A stretch of DNA of 64,000 bases, from assembly GCA_031256975.1 (NCBI GenBank), contig JAIRPN010000019.1, positions 25,907 through 89,906 on the forward strand, written 5' to 3'. Shown here piece by piece: positions 51,423 through 59,168 of this stretch (positions within the stretch are counted from its first letter, which is position 1; every line of letters begins with the position of its first letter). Under the pieces are notes generated by a model. The model saw nothing but the letters and a program-made list of their open reading frames with translations, searched no databases and was not told where the DNA came from. The DNA is from Verrucomicrobiales bacterium (GTDB taxonomy: Bacteria > Verrucomicrobiota > Verrucomicrobiia > Methylacidiphilales > JAAUTS01). Both the position numbers and the translations under genes were made by a program.

Positions 51423-53291
51423 ATGAAGATTCATGAGCCAGCAGACTTGATTTTGTTCAACGGCAAAATCAGCACCCTCGATCCGCAATATCCCAACGCC
51501 AGCAACCTCGCCATTAGCGGGGGAAAAATCGTCGGCGTGGACGACGCGGAGGAGTACCGCCGTGGTCCCAACACCAGGGTCATCGACCTGCAGGGGCGCC
51601 GGGTGATTCCCGGCCTGAATGATTCGCACTTGCACGTCATCCGTGGCGGCTTGAATTACAACATGGAGTTACGCTGGGACGGTGTACCGTCGTTAGCGGA
51701 CGCTTTGCGCATGCTCAAGGAACAGGCGCAACGCACCCCGCCCGGACAATGGGTGCGGGTGGTTGGCGGCTGGAGCGAATTCCAGTTTGCCGAGCGTCGC
51801 ATGCCGACCTTGGAGGAGATCAACACCGCCGCCCCCGACACGCCGGTGTTTATCCTGCACCTGTATTGCCGTGCCTTGTTGAACCAGGCCGCCTTGCGTG
51901 CCTGCGGTTACACCAAAGATACGCCGAATCCGCCCGGTGGTGAGATCCAGCGCGGCGCTAACGGCGAACCGACCGGGTTGCTGATCGCGCGGCCCAACGC
52001 CACGATTTTGTATGCCACGCTGGCGAAGGGACCGAAGTTGCCGCCCGAGCACCAGATGAATTCCACCCGGCATTTCATGCGCGAACTTAATCGCCTCGGC
52101 CTGACCAGCATTATTGACGCGGGAGGAGGTTTCCAAAATTATCCCGAGGACTATGCGATCATTGACGAATTGCACCAACGCGGCGAACTGACTCTGCGTA
52201 TCGCCTACAACCTGTTCACCCAGAAACCCAAGGAGGAGAAGCAGGATTTTGCGCGCTGGATCAAGATGACTGGGCCGGGCAAGGGGGATGATTATTTCCG
52301 CTGCAACGGTGCGGGGGAAATGCTGGTGTTTAGCGCCGCCGATTTCGAGGATTTCCTTGAGCCACGGCCTGATTTGCCGTCCGGCCTGGAAGCCGAATTG
52401 AAGGAAGTGGTTTCGCTATTGGCGGCTAACCGTTGGCCTTTTCGCCTGCATGCCACTTATGACGAAAGCATCACCCGTTTCCTTAATGTTTTCGAGGAGG
52501 TCAACAAGGACACGCCGTTGAAGGGGCTCAACTGGTTCTTCGACCATTGCGAAACCGTGTCCGACAAAAACATGGAGCGTATCAAGGCGCTGGGCGGCGG
52601 CATTGCGGTGCAGCATCGCATGGCGTACCAAGGAGAATACTTCATCGAGCGTTACGGCAAACAGGCCGCCGAACGCACGCCGCCGATCCGCAAGATGCTC
52701 GACCTTGGCATCCCGGTTGGCGCGGGCACCGACGCCACCCGCGTGGCGAGTTATAACCCTTGGGTTTCGTTGTACTGGTTGAGCACTGGGAAGACCGTTG
52801 GCGGCGTCTCCCTGTATCCCGACAAAAATTGTCTCAGCCGTGAGGAAGCCTTGCGGCTTTACACCCAGGGCAGCAGCTGGTTTTCCAGCGAAAGCGGCAA
52901 GAAGGGGGCGCTAAGGGCGGGGCAGCTTGCCGATCTGGTGGTGTTGACCGACGATTATTTCTCGGTTGCCGACGAACAAATCAAGGACATCGAATCCGTG
53001 TTGACCATTGTTGGCGGCAAAGTAGTACATGCGGTGGAGGAATTCTCGCCATTAGCGCCGCCGCCCATTCCGGTGTTGCCGGAGTGGTCACCGGTCAAAG
53101 TGTTCGGTGGTTACGGCGCTCCATTGGATATACGCAAGGCCGCGCGCGCGGGCGTACCGGTGCCGCATGAACACAACTGCTCCTGCCATGCGCACGGTTG
53201 CAGCCATGCCTGGCACCAGTTGTTGTCGGCTGCCGAAGAGTCCCGCTATTCCGGGTTTTGGGGCGGCGGTTGCGAATGCTTTGCCTTCTGA
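51423..53291 (+). CDS. YtcJ-like metal-dependent amidohydrolase
   Basis: A 622-residue amidohydrolase. The metal site begins at PGLNDSHLHVIRGG (HxH, about residue 68). A later part contains FRLHATYDESI, WFFDHCETVSD and GAGTDATRVASYNP (catalytic Asp). This is the YtcJ/NfdA group that hydrolyses formamides and related N-substituted amides. The last 45 residues add a Cys/His-rich tail (PHEHNCSCHAHGCSH) and FWGGGCECFAF, absent from most homologues, which could bind an extra metal. The cytoplasmic location is uncertain. It is the last gene of the pirin cluster; a palindromic element follows at once. Confidence 0.85.
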   Translation: MKIHEPADLILFNGKISTLDPQYPNASNLAISGGKIVGVDDAEEYRRGPNTRVIDLQGRRVIPGLNDSHLHVIRGGLNYNMELRWDGVPSLADALRMLKEQAQRTPPGQWVRVVGGWSEFQFAERRMPTLEEINTAAPDTPVFILHLYCRALLNQAALRACGYTKDTPNPPGGEIQRGANGEPTGLLIARPNATILYATLAKGPKLPPEHQMNSTRHFMRELNRLGLTSIIDAGGGFQNYPEDYAIIDELHQRGELTLRIAYNLFTQKPKEEKQDFARWIKMTGPGKGDDYFRCNGAGEMLVFSAADFEDFLEPRPDLPSGLEAELKEVVSLLAANRWPFRLHATYDESITRFLNVFEEVNKDTPLKGLNWFFDHCETVSDKNMERIKALGGGIAVQHRMAYQGEYFIERYGKQAAERTPPIRKMLDLGIPVGAGTDATRVASYNPWVSLYWLSTGKTVGGVSLYPDKNCLSREEALRLYTQGSSWFSSESGKKGALRAGQLADLVVLTDDYFSVADEQIKDIESVLTIVGGKVVHAVEEFSPLAPPPIPVLPEWSPVKVFGGYGAPLDIRKAARAGVPVPHEHNCSCHAHGCSHAWHQLLSAAEESRYSGFWGGGCECFAF

Positions 53292-53377
53292 AGAGTGAAA
53301 AGTGAGAAGTGAAGAGCGAAATAAACACCACCCTGTGTCAGCCGGGGTTTGTTTCACCATTCACTTTTCACTCTTCA
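53289..53377. mobile_element. Palindromic element, GTGAAAAGTGAAGAG type (copy 1)
   Basis: An 89-bp imperfect palindrome: left arm TGAAGAGTGAAAAGTGAGAA, right arm TCACTTTTCACTCTTCA. The arms are a 7-bp unit (GTGAAAA/GTGAAGA) in tandem. It starts a few bases before the amidohydrolase stop codon. A second copy of this class is at 56709-56853. Confidence 0.75.
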
Positions 53378-53434
53378 TAATTCAATCCCCCGATCACCAT
53401 TAGCGTTTTCCGGCTTTTGTGCTTAAATAGCGGG

Positions 53435-54457
53435 ATGAACTCCAGCATCAGGGCTTACGCAACGTCCGGCAAGGGTCAGCCGCTCCAACCCATCGAATAC
53501 TCGCCCGGCGAGTTGCAGGACGAACAGGTTGAAATCAAAATCAGTCATTGCGGCATCTGTCACTCTGACTTGTCAATGATCGACAACGATTGGGGGATGA
53601 GCGCCTACCCGTTGGTTCCCGGCCACGAGATCATCGGCACAGTGTCGGCGGTTGGCAGCCACGCCAAGAATGTCAAGGTCGGCCAGCGCGTCGGGCTTGG
53701 CTGGTTCTCCGGTTCCTGCATGGCCTGCAGCGAATGCATGTCCGGCAATCATAATCTTTGCACCCATGCCGAATCCACCATTGTGCACCGCCATGGCGGT
53801 TTTGCCGACCGTGTCCGCTGTCATTGGTCCTGGGCCATCCCGTTGCCGGAGCAGCTTGATTTCACCAAGGCCGGCCCCTTGTTCTGCGGCGGCATCACCG
53901 TGTTCAACCCGATTGTGCAATGCGGGGTCAAACCCACCGATCGCGTCGGTGTCATCGGCATTGGTGGTCTCGGTCACATGGCCCTAAGCTTTCTCAACAA
54001 ATGGGGCTGCGAGGTTTATGCCTTTACTTCCAGCGAATCAAAGCGCGAGGAAGCGCTAAAGCTCGGCGCGCATCAGGTGGTCAACTCGCGCGACTCCGCG
54101 CAGTTGCAGAAAATTGCCGGATCGCTGGACTTCATCATCTCCACGGTCAACGTCTCGCTCGACTGGAACGCCATCCTCGGTGCGCTGGCCCCGCGCGGGC
54201 GACTCCATTTGGTTGGTGCTGTGTTGGAGCCGATTCCGGTTCCGGCCTTCACCCTGATCGGCGGACAAAAGGCCATTTCCGGCACCCCGCTCGGCAGTCC
54301 CGCCACCACCGCCAGGATGCTGGACTTCTGTGCCCGCCATGACATTGCCCCGGTCACCGAGCACTTCCCGATGTCCAAGGTGAACGACGCCATCGAGCAT
54401 CTGCGCGCAGGCAAGGCGCGTTACCGAATCGTGCTGGAAAACGACTTTAAGAAATAA
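53435..54457 (+). CDS. Zinc-dependent alcohol dehydrogenase (MDR superfamily)
   Basis: A 340-residue NAD(P)H-dependent dehydrogenase. The catalytic zinc is held by Cys (HCGICHSDLS, about residue 40), His in VPGHEIIG and Cys later; the structural zinc uses CMACSECMSGNHNLC. The Rossmann motif is GVIGIGGLGHMALSFLNKWG (about 175). The layout is that of cinnamyl alcohol dehydrogenase and YahK. Reduces aldehydes or oxidises alcohols of unknown identity. It stands alone between two palindromic elements. Confidence 0.9.
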   Translation: MNSSIRAYATSGKGQPLQPIEYSPGELQDEQVEIKISHCGICHSDLSMIDNDWGMSAYPLVPGHEIIGTVSAVGSHAKNVKVGQRVGLGWFSGSCMACSECMSGNHNLCTHAESTIVHRHGGFADRVRCHWSWAIPLPEQLDFTKAGPLFCGGITVFNPIVQCGVKPTDRVGVIGIGGLGHMALSFLNKWGCEVYAFTSSESKREEALKLGAHQVVNSRDSAQLQKIAGSLDFIISTVNVSLDWNAILGALAPRGRLHLVGAVLEPIPVPAFTLIGGQKAISGTPLGSPATTARMLDFCARHDIAPVTEHFPMSKVNDAIEHLRAGKARYRIVLENDFKK

Positions 54458-54458
54458 C

Positions 54459-54565
54459 ATTCACCGCAGAGGCGCGGAGAGCGCAGAGTAAATGCAATTT
54501 GTTGGGTTTTGAAGCTAATGCGAAAACCAAAAAAACTCCGCGTCCTCTGCGCCTCTGCGGTGAAT
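54459..54565. mobile_element. Palindromic element, ATTCACCGCAGAGGCG type
   Basis: A 107-bp imperfect palindrome: left arm 54459-54488, right arm 54536-54565, with outer bases ATTCACCGCAGAGGCGC and the inverse GCGCCTCTGCGGTGAAT. Internally a 9-bp purine unit repeats. It lies just past the dehydrogenase stop. This arm family is related in sequence style to 38042-38120. Confidence 0.8.
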
Positions 54566-54575
54566 TGTGCAGGCC

Positions 54576-55121
54576 TTAATCCCCCGTGTAAGCCGCCCAC
54601 TTGACCATCTTCTTCTTGAGATTGATCGTGCGGCCGTCCACGCGGAAGGTGCCGTCGCCATTGGCGTGAAAGGTGCGGCGCTCCTTGCGCTTGGGATCAA
54701 TCCAGGCGCGCACCGCGTCGAGGATGAAGATGTTGTATTTCTTGATCTCGTCCATCACCCGGCATTCGATATGCGCGAGGCATTCGTTGACCAGCGGCGC
54801 CTTTACCTCCCGCGCCGGTTTGCGGGTCAGGCCGAACTGGGCGAATTTATCCACATCGTGTCCCGAGCAGTTGCCGATATCCACGACCTTGCCCGCCAGG
54901 TCTACGGTGGGAATCGCAATCACGCATTCGCGGGTCTTGCGCAACGCGGCATAACTGTAATCCCAGGGGCCGATCACGCAGCCGATGCGGGGTGAGAAAT
55001 CCAGCACCATGTGCCAGCTCATGGTCATCACATTGGGTTTGCCGTTGAGGACCGTGGTGACCAGCACCACCGGGCCGGGTTCCAGCAGTTGAAACGCCTT
55101 GGAGAGGGGGAATTCTTTCAT
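54576..55121 (-). CDS. Flavin reductase / flavoredoxin-family protein
   Basis: A 181-residue FMN-binding split-barrel protein. GPVVLVTTVLNGKPNVMTMSWHMVLDFSPRIGCVIGPWDYSY is the flavin-binding region; ETVNIFILDAVRAWIDP-type strands follow. It probably reduces flavin for a partner oxygenase or acts alone as flavoredoxin. ATG 55121 with weak ribosome site. Confidence 0.82.
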   Translation of the reverse strand: MKEFPLSKAFQLLEPGPVVLVTTVLNGKPNVMTMSWHMVLDFSPRIGCVIGPWDYSYAALRKTRECVIAIPTVDLAGKVVDIGNCSGHDVDKFAQFGLTRKPAREVKAPLVNECLAHIECRVMDEIKKYNIFILDAVRAWIDPKRKERRTFHANGDGTFRVDGRTINLKKKMVKWAAYTGD

Positions 55122-55296
55122 GATGCTCCTTGTTTGTTCAAGTTTGCTCCGTCCTTCCGGCGGCCAGGTTGTTCATCAACAAAGTCCCGGAAGACAGGAT
55201 ACCCTAACATAAAAACGCCCGCAAAACCAGCCCGGAAACAGAACAAGGCCCCGGGGTCGCCGGAGCCCTGCCTGGTTTATTAAATGAACGGTAAAC

Positions 55297-55554
55297 TTAC
55301 TTGGCGGGTTTTACTTCCACCGAGGCGGCGGTCATGATGTACTGGATCGTCACCTTGGAGCCGACCTTCAAGTCGCCGGACACCTTGGTATTGGCATCGC
55401 GGGCGATTTCCCATTTTTCCGTGCCCTTTTGCACCACGATGGTGGTCGGGGTCAGCTCGAGCACCGGGCCGGTAACCTGGTAGGTTTTCACACCCGCAAA
55501 CGCGAAGCTTGCGGCCAACATCAACACGCTGACGGTGAGCGTTATTTTTTTCAT
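55297..55554 (-). CDS. Small secreted beta-rich protein
   Basis: An 85-residue protein. The signal peptide MKKITLTVSVLMLAASFAFA is cleaved before GVKTYQV. The mature part (VLELTPTTIVVQKGTEKWEIARDANTKVSGDLKVGSKVTIQYIMTAAS) is all beta and resembles an OB-like fold seen in DUF5666-type small exported proteins. ATG 55554 chosen from the signal peptide; earlier codons are not hydrophobic. Confidence 0.75.
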   Translation of the reverse strand: MKKITLTVSVLMLAASFAFAGVKTYQVTGPVLELTPTTIVVQKGTEKWEIARDANTKVSGDLKVGSKVTIQYIMTAASVEVKPAK

Positions 55555-55674
55555 GTAACTCCTATGGGTTGTTTTGCGCGGGGATTCCCCACGCCCTCCA
55601 TCCATACTCCGTTTTTACCGGAACGCATCAAAAATCCAAGATTCCGCGCCTCTGGGTGAAAATAATGCACTCTT

Positions 55675-56595
55675 TTACGGCAGAATATTCCCTGCCGCGA
55701 GATAGACATCATACCACTCCTGGCGGGTGAGGTGAATCTCGGCGGCCTTGAAGCAATCCTTCAGGCGTTGCAGGTTGGTCGTGCCGGTGACCGGCTGCAT
55801 CTTGGCCGGATGGCGCAATAGCCAGGCCATGGCGATGGTGACATTGCTGACACCATACTTGGCGGCCAGTTCGTCGATCTTGGCGTTCAGCTTCGGGAAC
55901 TTCTCGTTGCCGAGGAACACGCCCTCGAAGAAGCCGTACTGGAACGGCGACCAGGGCTGGATGGTGATGTCGTGCAGGCGGCAGAAATCCAGGATGCCGC
56001 CGTCGCGGTTCACCGCATTGCCGTCGAGCATGTTCACGTGCAGGCCCTGGGAAATCATCGTCGCGTTGGTGATGCTGAGCTGCAGCTGGTTGGCCAGCAG
56101 CGGCTGCTTCACATGGCGTTGCAGCAACTGGATCTGCATCGGGTTCTGGTTCGACACGCCGAAGTGCCGCACCTTGCCGCCCGCATGCAACTGGTCGAAG
56201 GCCGCCGCCACTTCCTCTGGCTCCACCAGCGCGTCGGGACGGTGCAGCAGCAGCACGTCGAGGTAATCGGTCTTCAGGCGATCGAGAATGCCGTCCACCG
56301 AATCGAGAATGTGCTCCTTGGAAAAATCAAAGCGCTTGCCGCGCACGATGCCGCACTTGGATTGCAGGATCAACCTGCCGCGCACGCTGGGATTCATCCC
56401 CAGCACCTCGGCGAAGATCTTCTCGCAATCGCCGTTGCCGTAGATGTCCGCGTGGTCGAAGAAATTCGCCCCCTCGTCCAATGCGCCCTTGATCAGTTTC
56501 CCCGCCTCCGCCTTGTCGATGCTGTTGATGCGCATGCACCCGACCGCCACGACCGGCACCTTCAAGTCACTTTTCCCCAGTTGGATGGTTTTCAT
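55675..56595 (-). CDS. Aldo/keto reductase (YdhF-like)
   Basis: A 306-residue NADPH-dependent oxidoreductase of (beta/alpha)8 fold. FFDHADIYGNGDCEKIFAEVLG carries the catalytic Asp and Tyr; LLLHRPDALVEPEEV holds the His, and KVRHFGVSNQNP follows. Length fits YdhF-type family. No operon partner. Confidence 0.9.
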   Translation of the reverse strand: MKTIQLGKSDLKVPVVAVGCMRINSIDKAEAGKLIKGALDEGANFFDHADIYGNGDCEKIFAEVLGMNPSVRGRLILQSKCGIVRGKRFDFSKEHILDSVDGILDRLKTDYLDVLLLHRPDALVEPEEVAAAFDQLHAGGKVRHFGVSNQNPMQIQLLQRHVKQPLLANQLQLSITNATMISQGLHVNMLDGNAVNRDGGILDFCRLHDITIQPWSPFQYGFFEGVFLGNEKFPKLNAKIDELAAKYGVSNVTIAMAWLLRHPAKMQPVTGTTNLQRLKDCFKAAEIHLTRQEWYDVYLAAGNILP

Positions 56596-56708
56596 AGATA
56601 AATTGTTTGCTGCTTCTGATAGATGATTGGGGGTGAATTATTAGCGAATTCGCGAAAAATGCCACCGCAAAAATAACGATACATGAATTTGTAACAAGCC
56701 AAGGGGAA

Positions 56709-56853
56709 GGGTGAAAAGTGAAGAGTGAAAAGTGAGATGAATACCGCTCCCGCGTCAGCCGGATCTTATTTGATTCGCTACGCTAAGGTCATCTGTGGCG
56801 GCGAGTAGTTGCCGCCTCCATTTCACTCTTCACTTTTCACTACTCACTCTTTT
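56709..56853. mobile_element. Palindromic element, GTGAAAAGTGAAGAG type (copy 2)
   Basis: 145 bp: left arm 56709-56740 (GGTGAAAAGTGAAGAGTGAA) and right arm 56821-56853 (inverse). An inner hairpin GGCGGC-GCCGCC sits near 56797-56816. Lies in the 322-base gap between the aldo/keto reductase and the protease; nothing else was seen in the gap except the motif copy at 56641 and a motif-like CGCTAAGG at 56781. Confidence 0.75.
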
Positions 56854-56917
56854 CTCTCCCGCGTGAGAAATCGAAGTTTTGTGTTACTGTTTTTGGACAG
56901 GAAACAGCGGGGGTAAC

Positions 56918-57970
56918 ATGAAGATTGCATCCGAATATCAGGGACGGCGGAAGCCCGAATTAATCCGCGCGTTTGACAACAGGAACGGCACGGCCACGGC
57001 CGGGACGCCAACGGCTTCGCCCGTTGACGACGGCGCCCTGCTGGACGGCTATTCCGCCACCATCAGCGGCGTGGTCGAGAAAGTCCGCCCCGCCGTGGTC
57101 AACATCCGCGTGCACAAGGGCGGACCGGGTTCGCAGAACGGCGGCAGCGGTTCCGGCTTTGTCATCACCCCGGACGGCTATATTTTGACCAACAGCCATG
57201 TCGTGCACGGCGCCAGCCACATGCAAGTCGCGCTGGCTGACGGCCGTTTGCTCGACGCCCAACTGGTCGGCGACGACCCCGAGACCGACCTTGCCGTCAT
57301 CCGCATCCACGCGCCCGACTTGGTGCACGTGCCCCTCGCGGACTCGCAACAGCTGCGCGTCGGCCAGATCGCCGTCGCCATCGGCAGCCCCTTCGGGTTC
57401 CAGCAGACCGTCACCGCCGGCGTGGTCAGCGCCCTCGGCCGCTCCATGCGCTCCGAGTCGGGCCGCCTGATCGACAACATCATCCAGACCGACGCCGCCC
57501 TCAACCCTGGCAACTCCGGCGGCCCGCTGGTCAACTCGCGCGGCGAAGTCATCGGCGTCAACACCGCCGTGATCCTGCCCGCGCAGGGCATCTGCTTTGC
57601 CATCGCCAGCAACATCGCCAAATTTGTCGCCGCCTGGCTGATCAAGGAAGGCCGCATCCGCCGCAGCTGGATCGGTATCGCCGGGCAGAACGTGCCCATC
57701 CACCAGCGCGTGGTGCGCTTCCACCAGCTGCCCCTGTCGCAGGGAGTCCTGGTGGTCGGCCTCGAACCGGACAGTCCCGCCCGCACTGCGGGACTGACAG
57801 AAGGGGACATCGTCATCGCCTTCAACGGCCAGCCCGTTGCCGGCATCGACGACCTGCACCGCCAGCTGGTTGCCGCCGTCATCGGCGTGCCGACCAGGCT
57901 CACTGTTATCCGGTATACCGAGAAATTTAACCTGACCGTCACACCGCGGGAGTTGTTGGGATTGAAGTGA
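56918..57970 (+). CDS. HtrA-like trypsin-family protease with PDZ domain, no signal peptide
   Basis: A 350-residue serine protease. The triad is His in TNSHVVHG, Asp in ETDLAVIRIH and Ser in GNSGGPLV; one PDZ domain is C-terminal (SQGVLVVGLEPDSPARTAGLTEGDIVIAFNGQPVAGI). In contrast to DegP/DegS it starts MKIASEYQGRRKPELIRAFDN with no hydrophobic segment, so it should stay in the cytoplasm or use another route. ATG 56918 has a GGGGG site upstream. From here rightward no copy of the iterated motif was found. Confidence 0.88.
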   Translation: MKIASEYQGRRKPELIRAFDNRNGTATAGTPTASPVDDGALLDGYSATISGVVEKVRPAVVNIRVHKGGPGSQNGGSGSGFVITPDGYILTNSHVVHGASHMQVALADGRLLDAQLVGDDPETDLAVIRIHAPDLVHVPLADSQQLRVGQIAVAIGSPFGFQQTVTAGVVSALGRSMRSESGRLIDNIIQTDAALNPGNSGGPLVNSRGEVIGVNTAVILPAQGICFAIASNIAKFVAAWLIKEGRIRRSWIGIAGQNVPIHQRVVRFHQLPLSQGVLVVGLEPDSPARTAGLTEGDIVIAFNGQPVAGIDDLHRQLVAAVIGVPTRLTVIRYTEKFNLTVTPRELLGLK

Positions 57971-57997
57971 GGCCGCCGGATTTCGTAGTATCGCTCC

Positions 57998-58669
57998 ATG
58001 AACAGCATGAACCCCAAGGTTGACGCCTATCTAAGCGAGACCCCGAAATGGCGGGAAGAATTGCAGGCCCTGAGAAAGATCATCCTCGGCTGCGGGCTGG
58101 CCGAGGAATTGAAATGGGACGCTCCCTGCTACACCTTGCAGGGCAGCAACCTGGTCATGCTGGGCGCTTTAAAGGACTATTGCGCGCTTGCCTTTCTCAA
58201 GGGGGTTTTGCTCAAGGACCCCAAGGGTATTCTGACCGCGCCGGGGAAGAACTCGCAATCGGTGCGACAGGCGCGCTTCACCTCCCTCCGCGAAATCACC
58301 GCATTGAAGCCGGTCCTGAAAGCCTACATCCGGGAAGCCGTCGGGGCGGAACAAGCCGGGTTGAAAGTGGAGTTTAAAAAACACAGCGAACTTGATTTCG
58401 TCCAGGAACTGCGGGACAAACTGGCGGAAGACAAGACCTTCAAAACCGCCTTCACGGCACTCACGCCGGGACGGCAGCGGGCCTACAACCTTTACTTCTC
58501 CGCGCCCAAGCAAGCCAAGACCCGCCAGTCGAGGATCGAACAACACACCCCGCGCATCCTCAAGGGACTGGGAATCAACGATTGCACCTGCGGCCTGACC
58601 AAAAGACCGCCCTCTTGCGACGGCTCGCACAAGCAGCTTAGTGGGAAGATGAGTAAGTCAGGGCTTTGA
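57998..58669 (+). CDS. YdeI/OmpD-associated protein fused to a CDGSH-type iron-sulfur motif
   Basis: A 223-residue protein. Residues 1-190 are a YdeI-like fold (WREELQALRKIILGCGLAEELKWDAPCYTLQGSNLVMLGALKDY, then LTPGRQRAYNLYFSAPKQAKTRQSRIEQHTPRI). The C-terminal tail contains CTCGLTKRPPSCDGSH, a perfect C-x-C-x2-T-x3-P-x-C-D-G-S-H motif, which binds a 2Fe-2S cluster in the CDGSH family. The fusion suggests a redox-sensitive YdeI protein. Small gap to HtrA gene (27 bases). Confidence 0.75.
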   Translation: MNSMNPKVDAYLSETPKWREELQALRKIILGCGLAEELKWDAPCYTLQGSNLVMLGALKDYCALAFLKGVLLKDPKGILTAPGKNSQSVRQARFTSLREITALKPVLKAYIREAVGAEQAGLKVEFKKHSELDFVQELRDKLAEDKTFKTAFTALTPGRQRAYNLYFSAPKQAKTRQSRIEQHTPRILKGLGINDCTCGLTKRPPSCDGSHKQLSGKMSKSGL

Positions 58670-58675
58670 GATATA

Positions 58676-59158
58676 TCAATTTGCCCCGGTATTATAAATA
58701 TCCCGTATGATCTGGTCGGAGAGTTTTTGCAGGTCGTAGGTTCTGCCGACTTTGACATGGCAGATGGGGATGCCCGCTGACTTCAAGGAATCATCGACAA
58801 ACGCGTCGCGTTCTTTTCTGCGGCTGAGCTGGTGGGATTTATCGTCCAGTTCAATCACACCGAAGACTTGCAGGGTGTCGGCGCGAGCCAGCACGAAATT
58901 CACATGCTTCTGCGCGATCCTGCGGAAGTCGCCGAAATCGGAATGTTGTAACAGGTCGGCGATGCGCACCTTGACGAAGATGAGGGCGTCCGGGTCGAGG
59001 ATGCCCCGCAATTCGTGGAAAAACTTGGCCTCCGCCGGACTCAGTAAATCTCGCTTTTCAAAGGAACCGGATTTGCCTTTTACGGGTAGCCTGCGCAAGG
59101 CTTGGCTTGCTGCGACGAGGATAATTACCCCGATCAATACTGGAACCCAAGCAGACAT
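58676..59158 (-). CDS. DUF2726 nuclease-fold protein with a membrane anchor
   Basis: A 160-residue protein. The N terminus MSAWVPVLIGVIILVAASQAL is a membrane helix. The rest is DUF2726: LLSPAEAKFFHELRGILDP, FVLARADTLQVFGVIELDDKSHQLSRRKERDAFVDDSLKSAG. The arrangement E-L-D-D-K-S resembles a PD-(D/E)xK nuclease core. It lies 10 bases downstream of the GIY-YIG gene. Confidence 0.75.
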   Translation of the reverse strand: MSAWVPVLIGVIILVAASQALRRLPVKGKSGSFEKRDLLSPAEAKFFHELRGILDPDALIFVKVRIADLLQHSDFGDFRRIAQKHVNFVLARADTLQVFGVIELDDKSHQLSRRKERDAFVDDSLKSAGIPICHVKVGRTYDLQKLSDQIIRDIYNTGAN

Positions 59159-59168
59159 GGCAGATACT

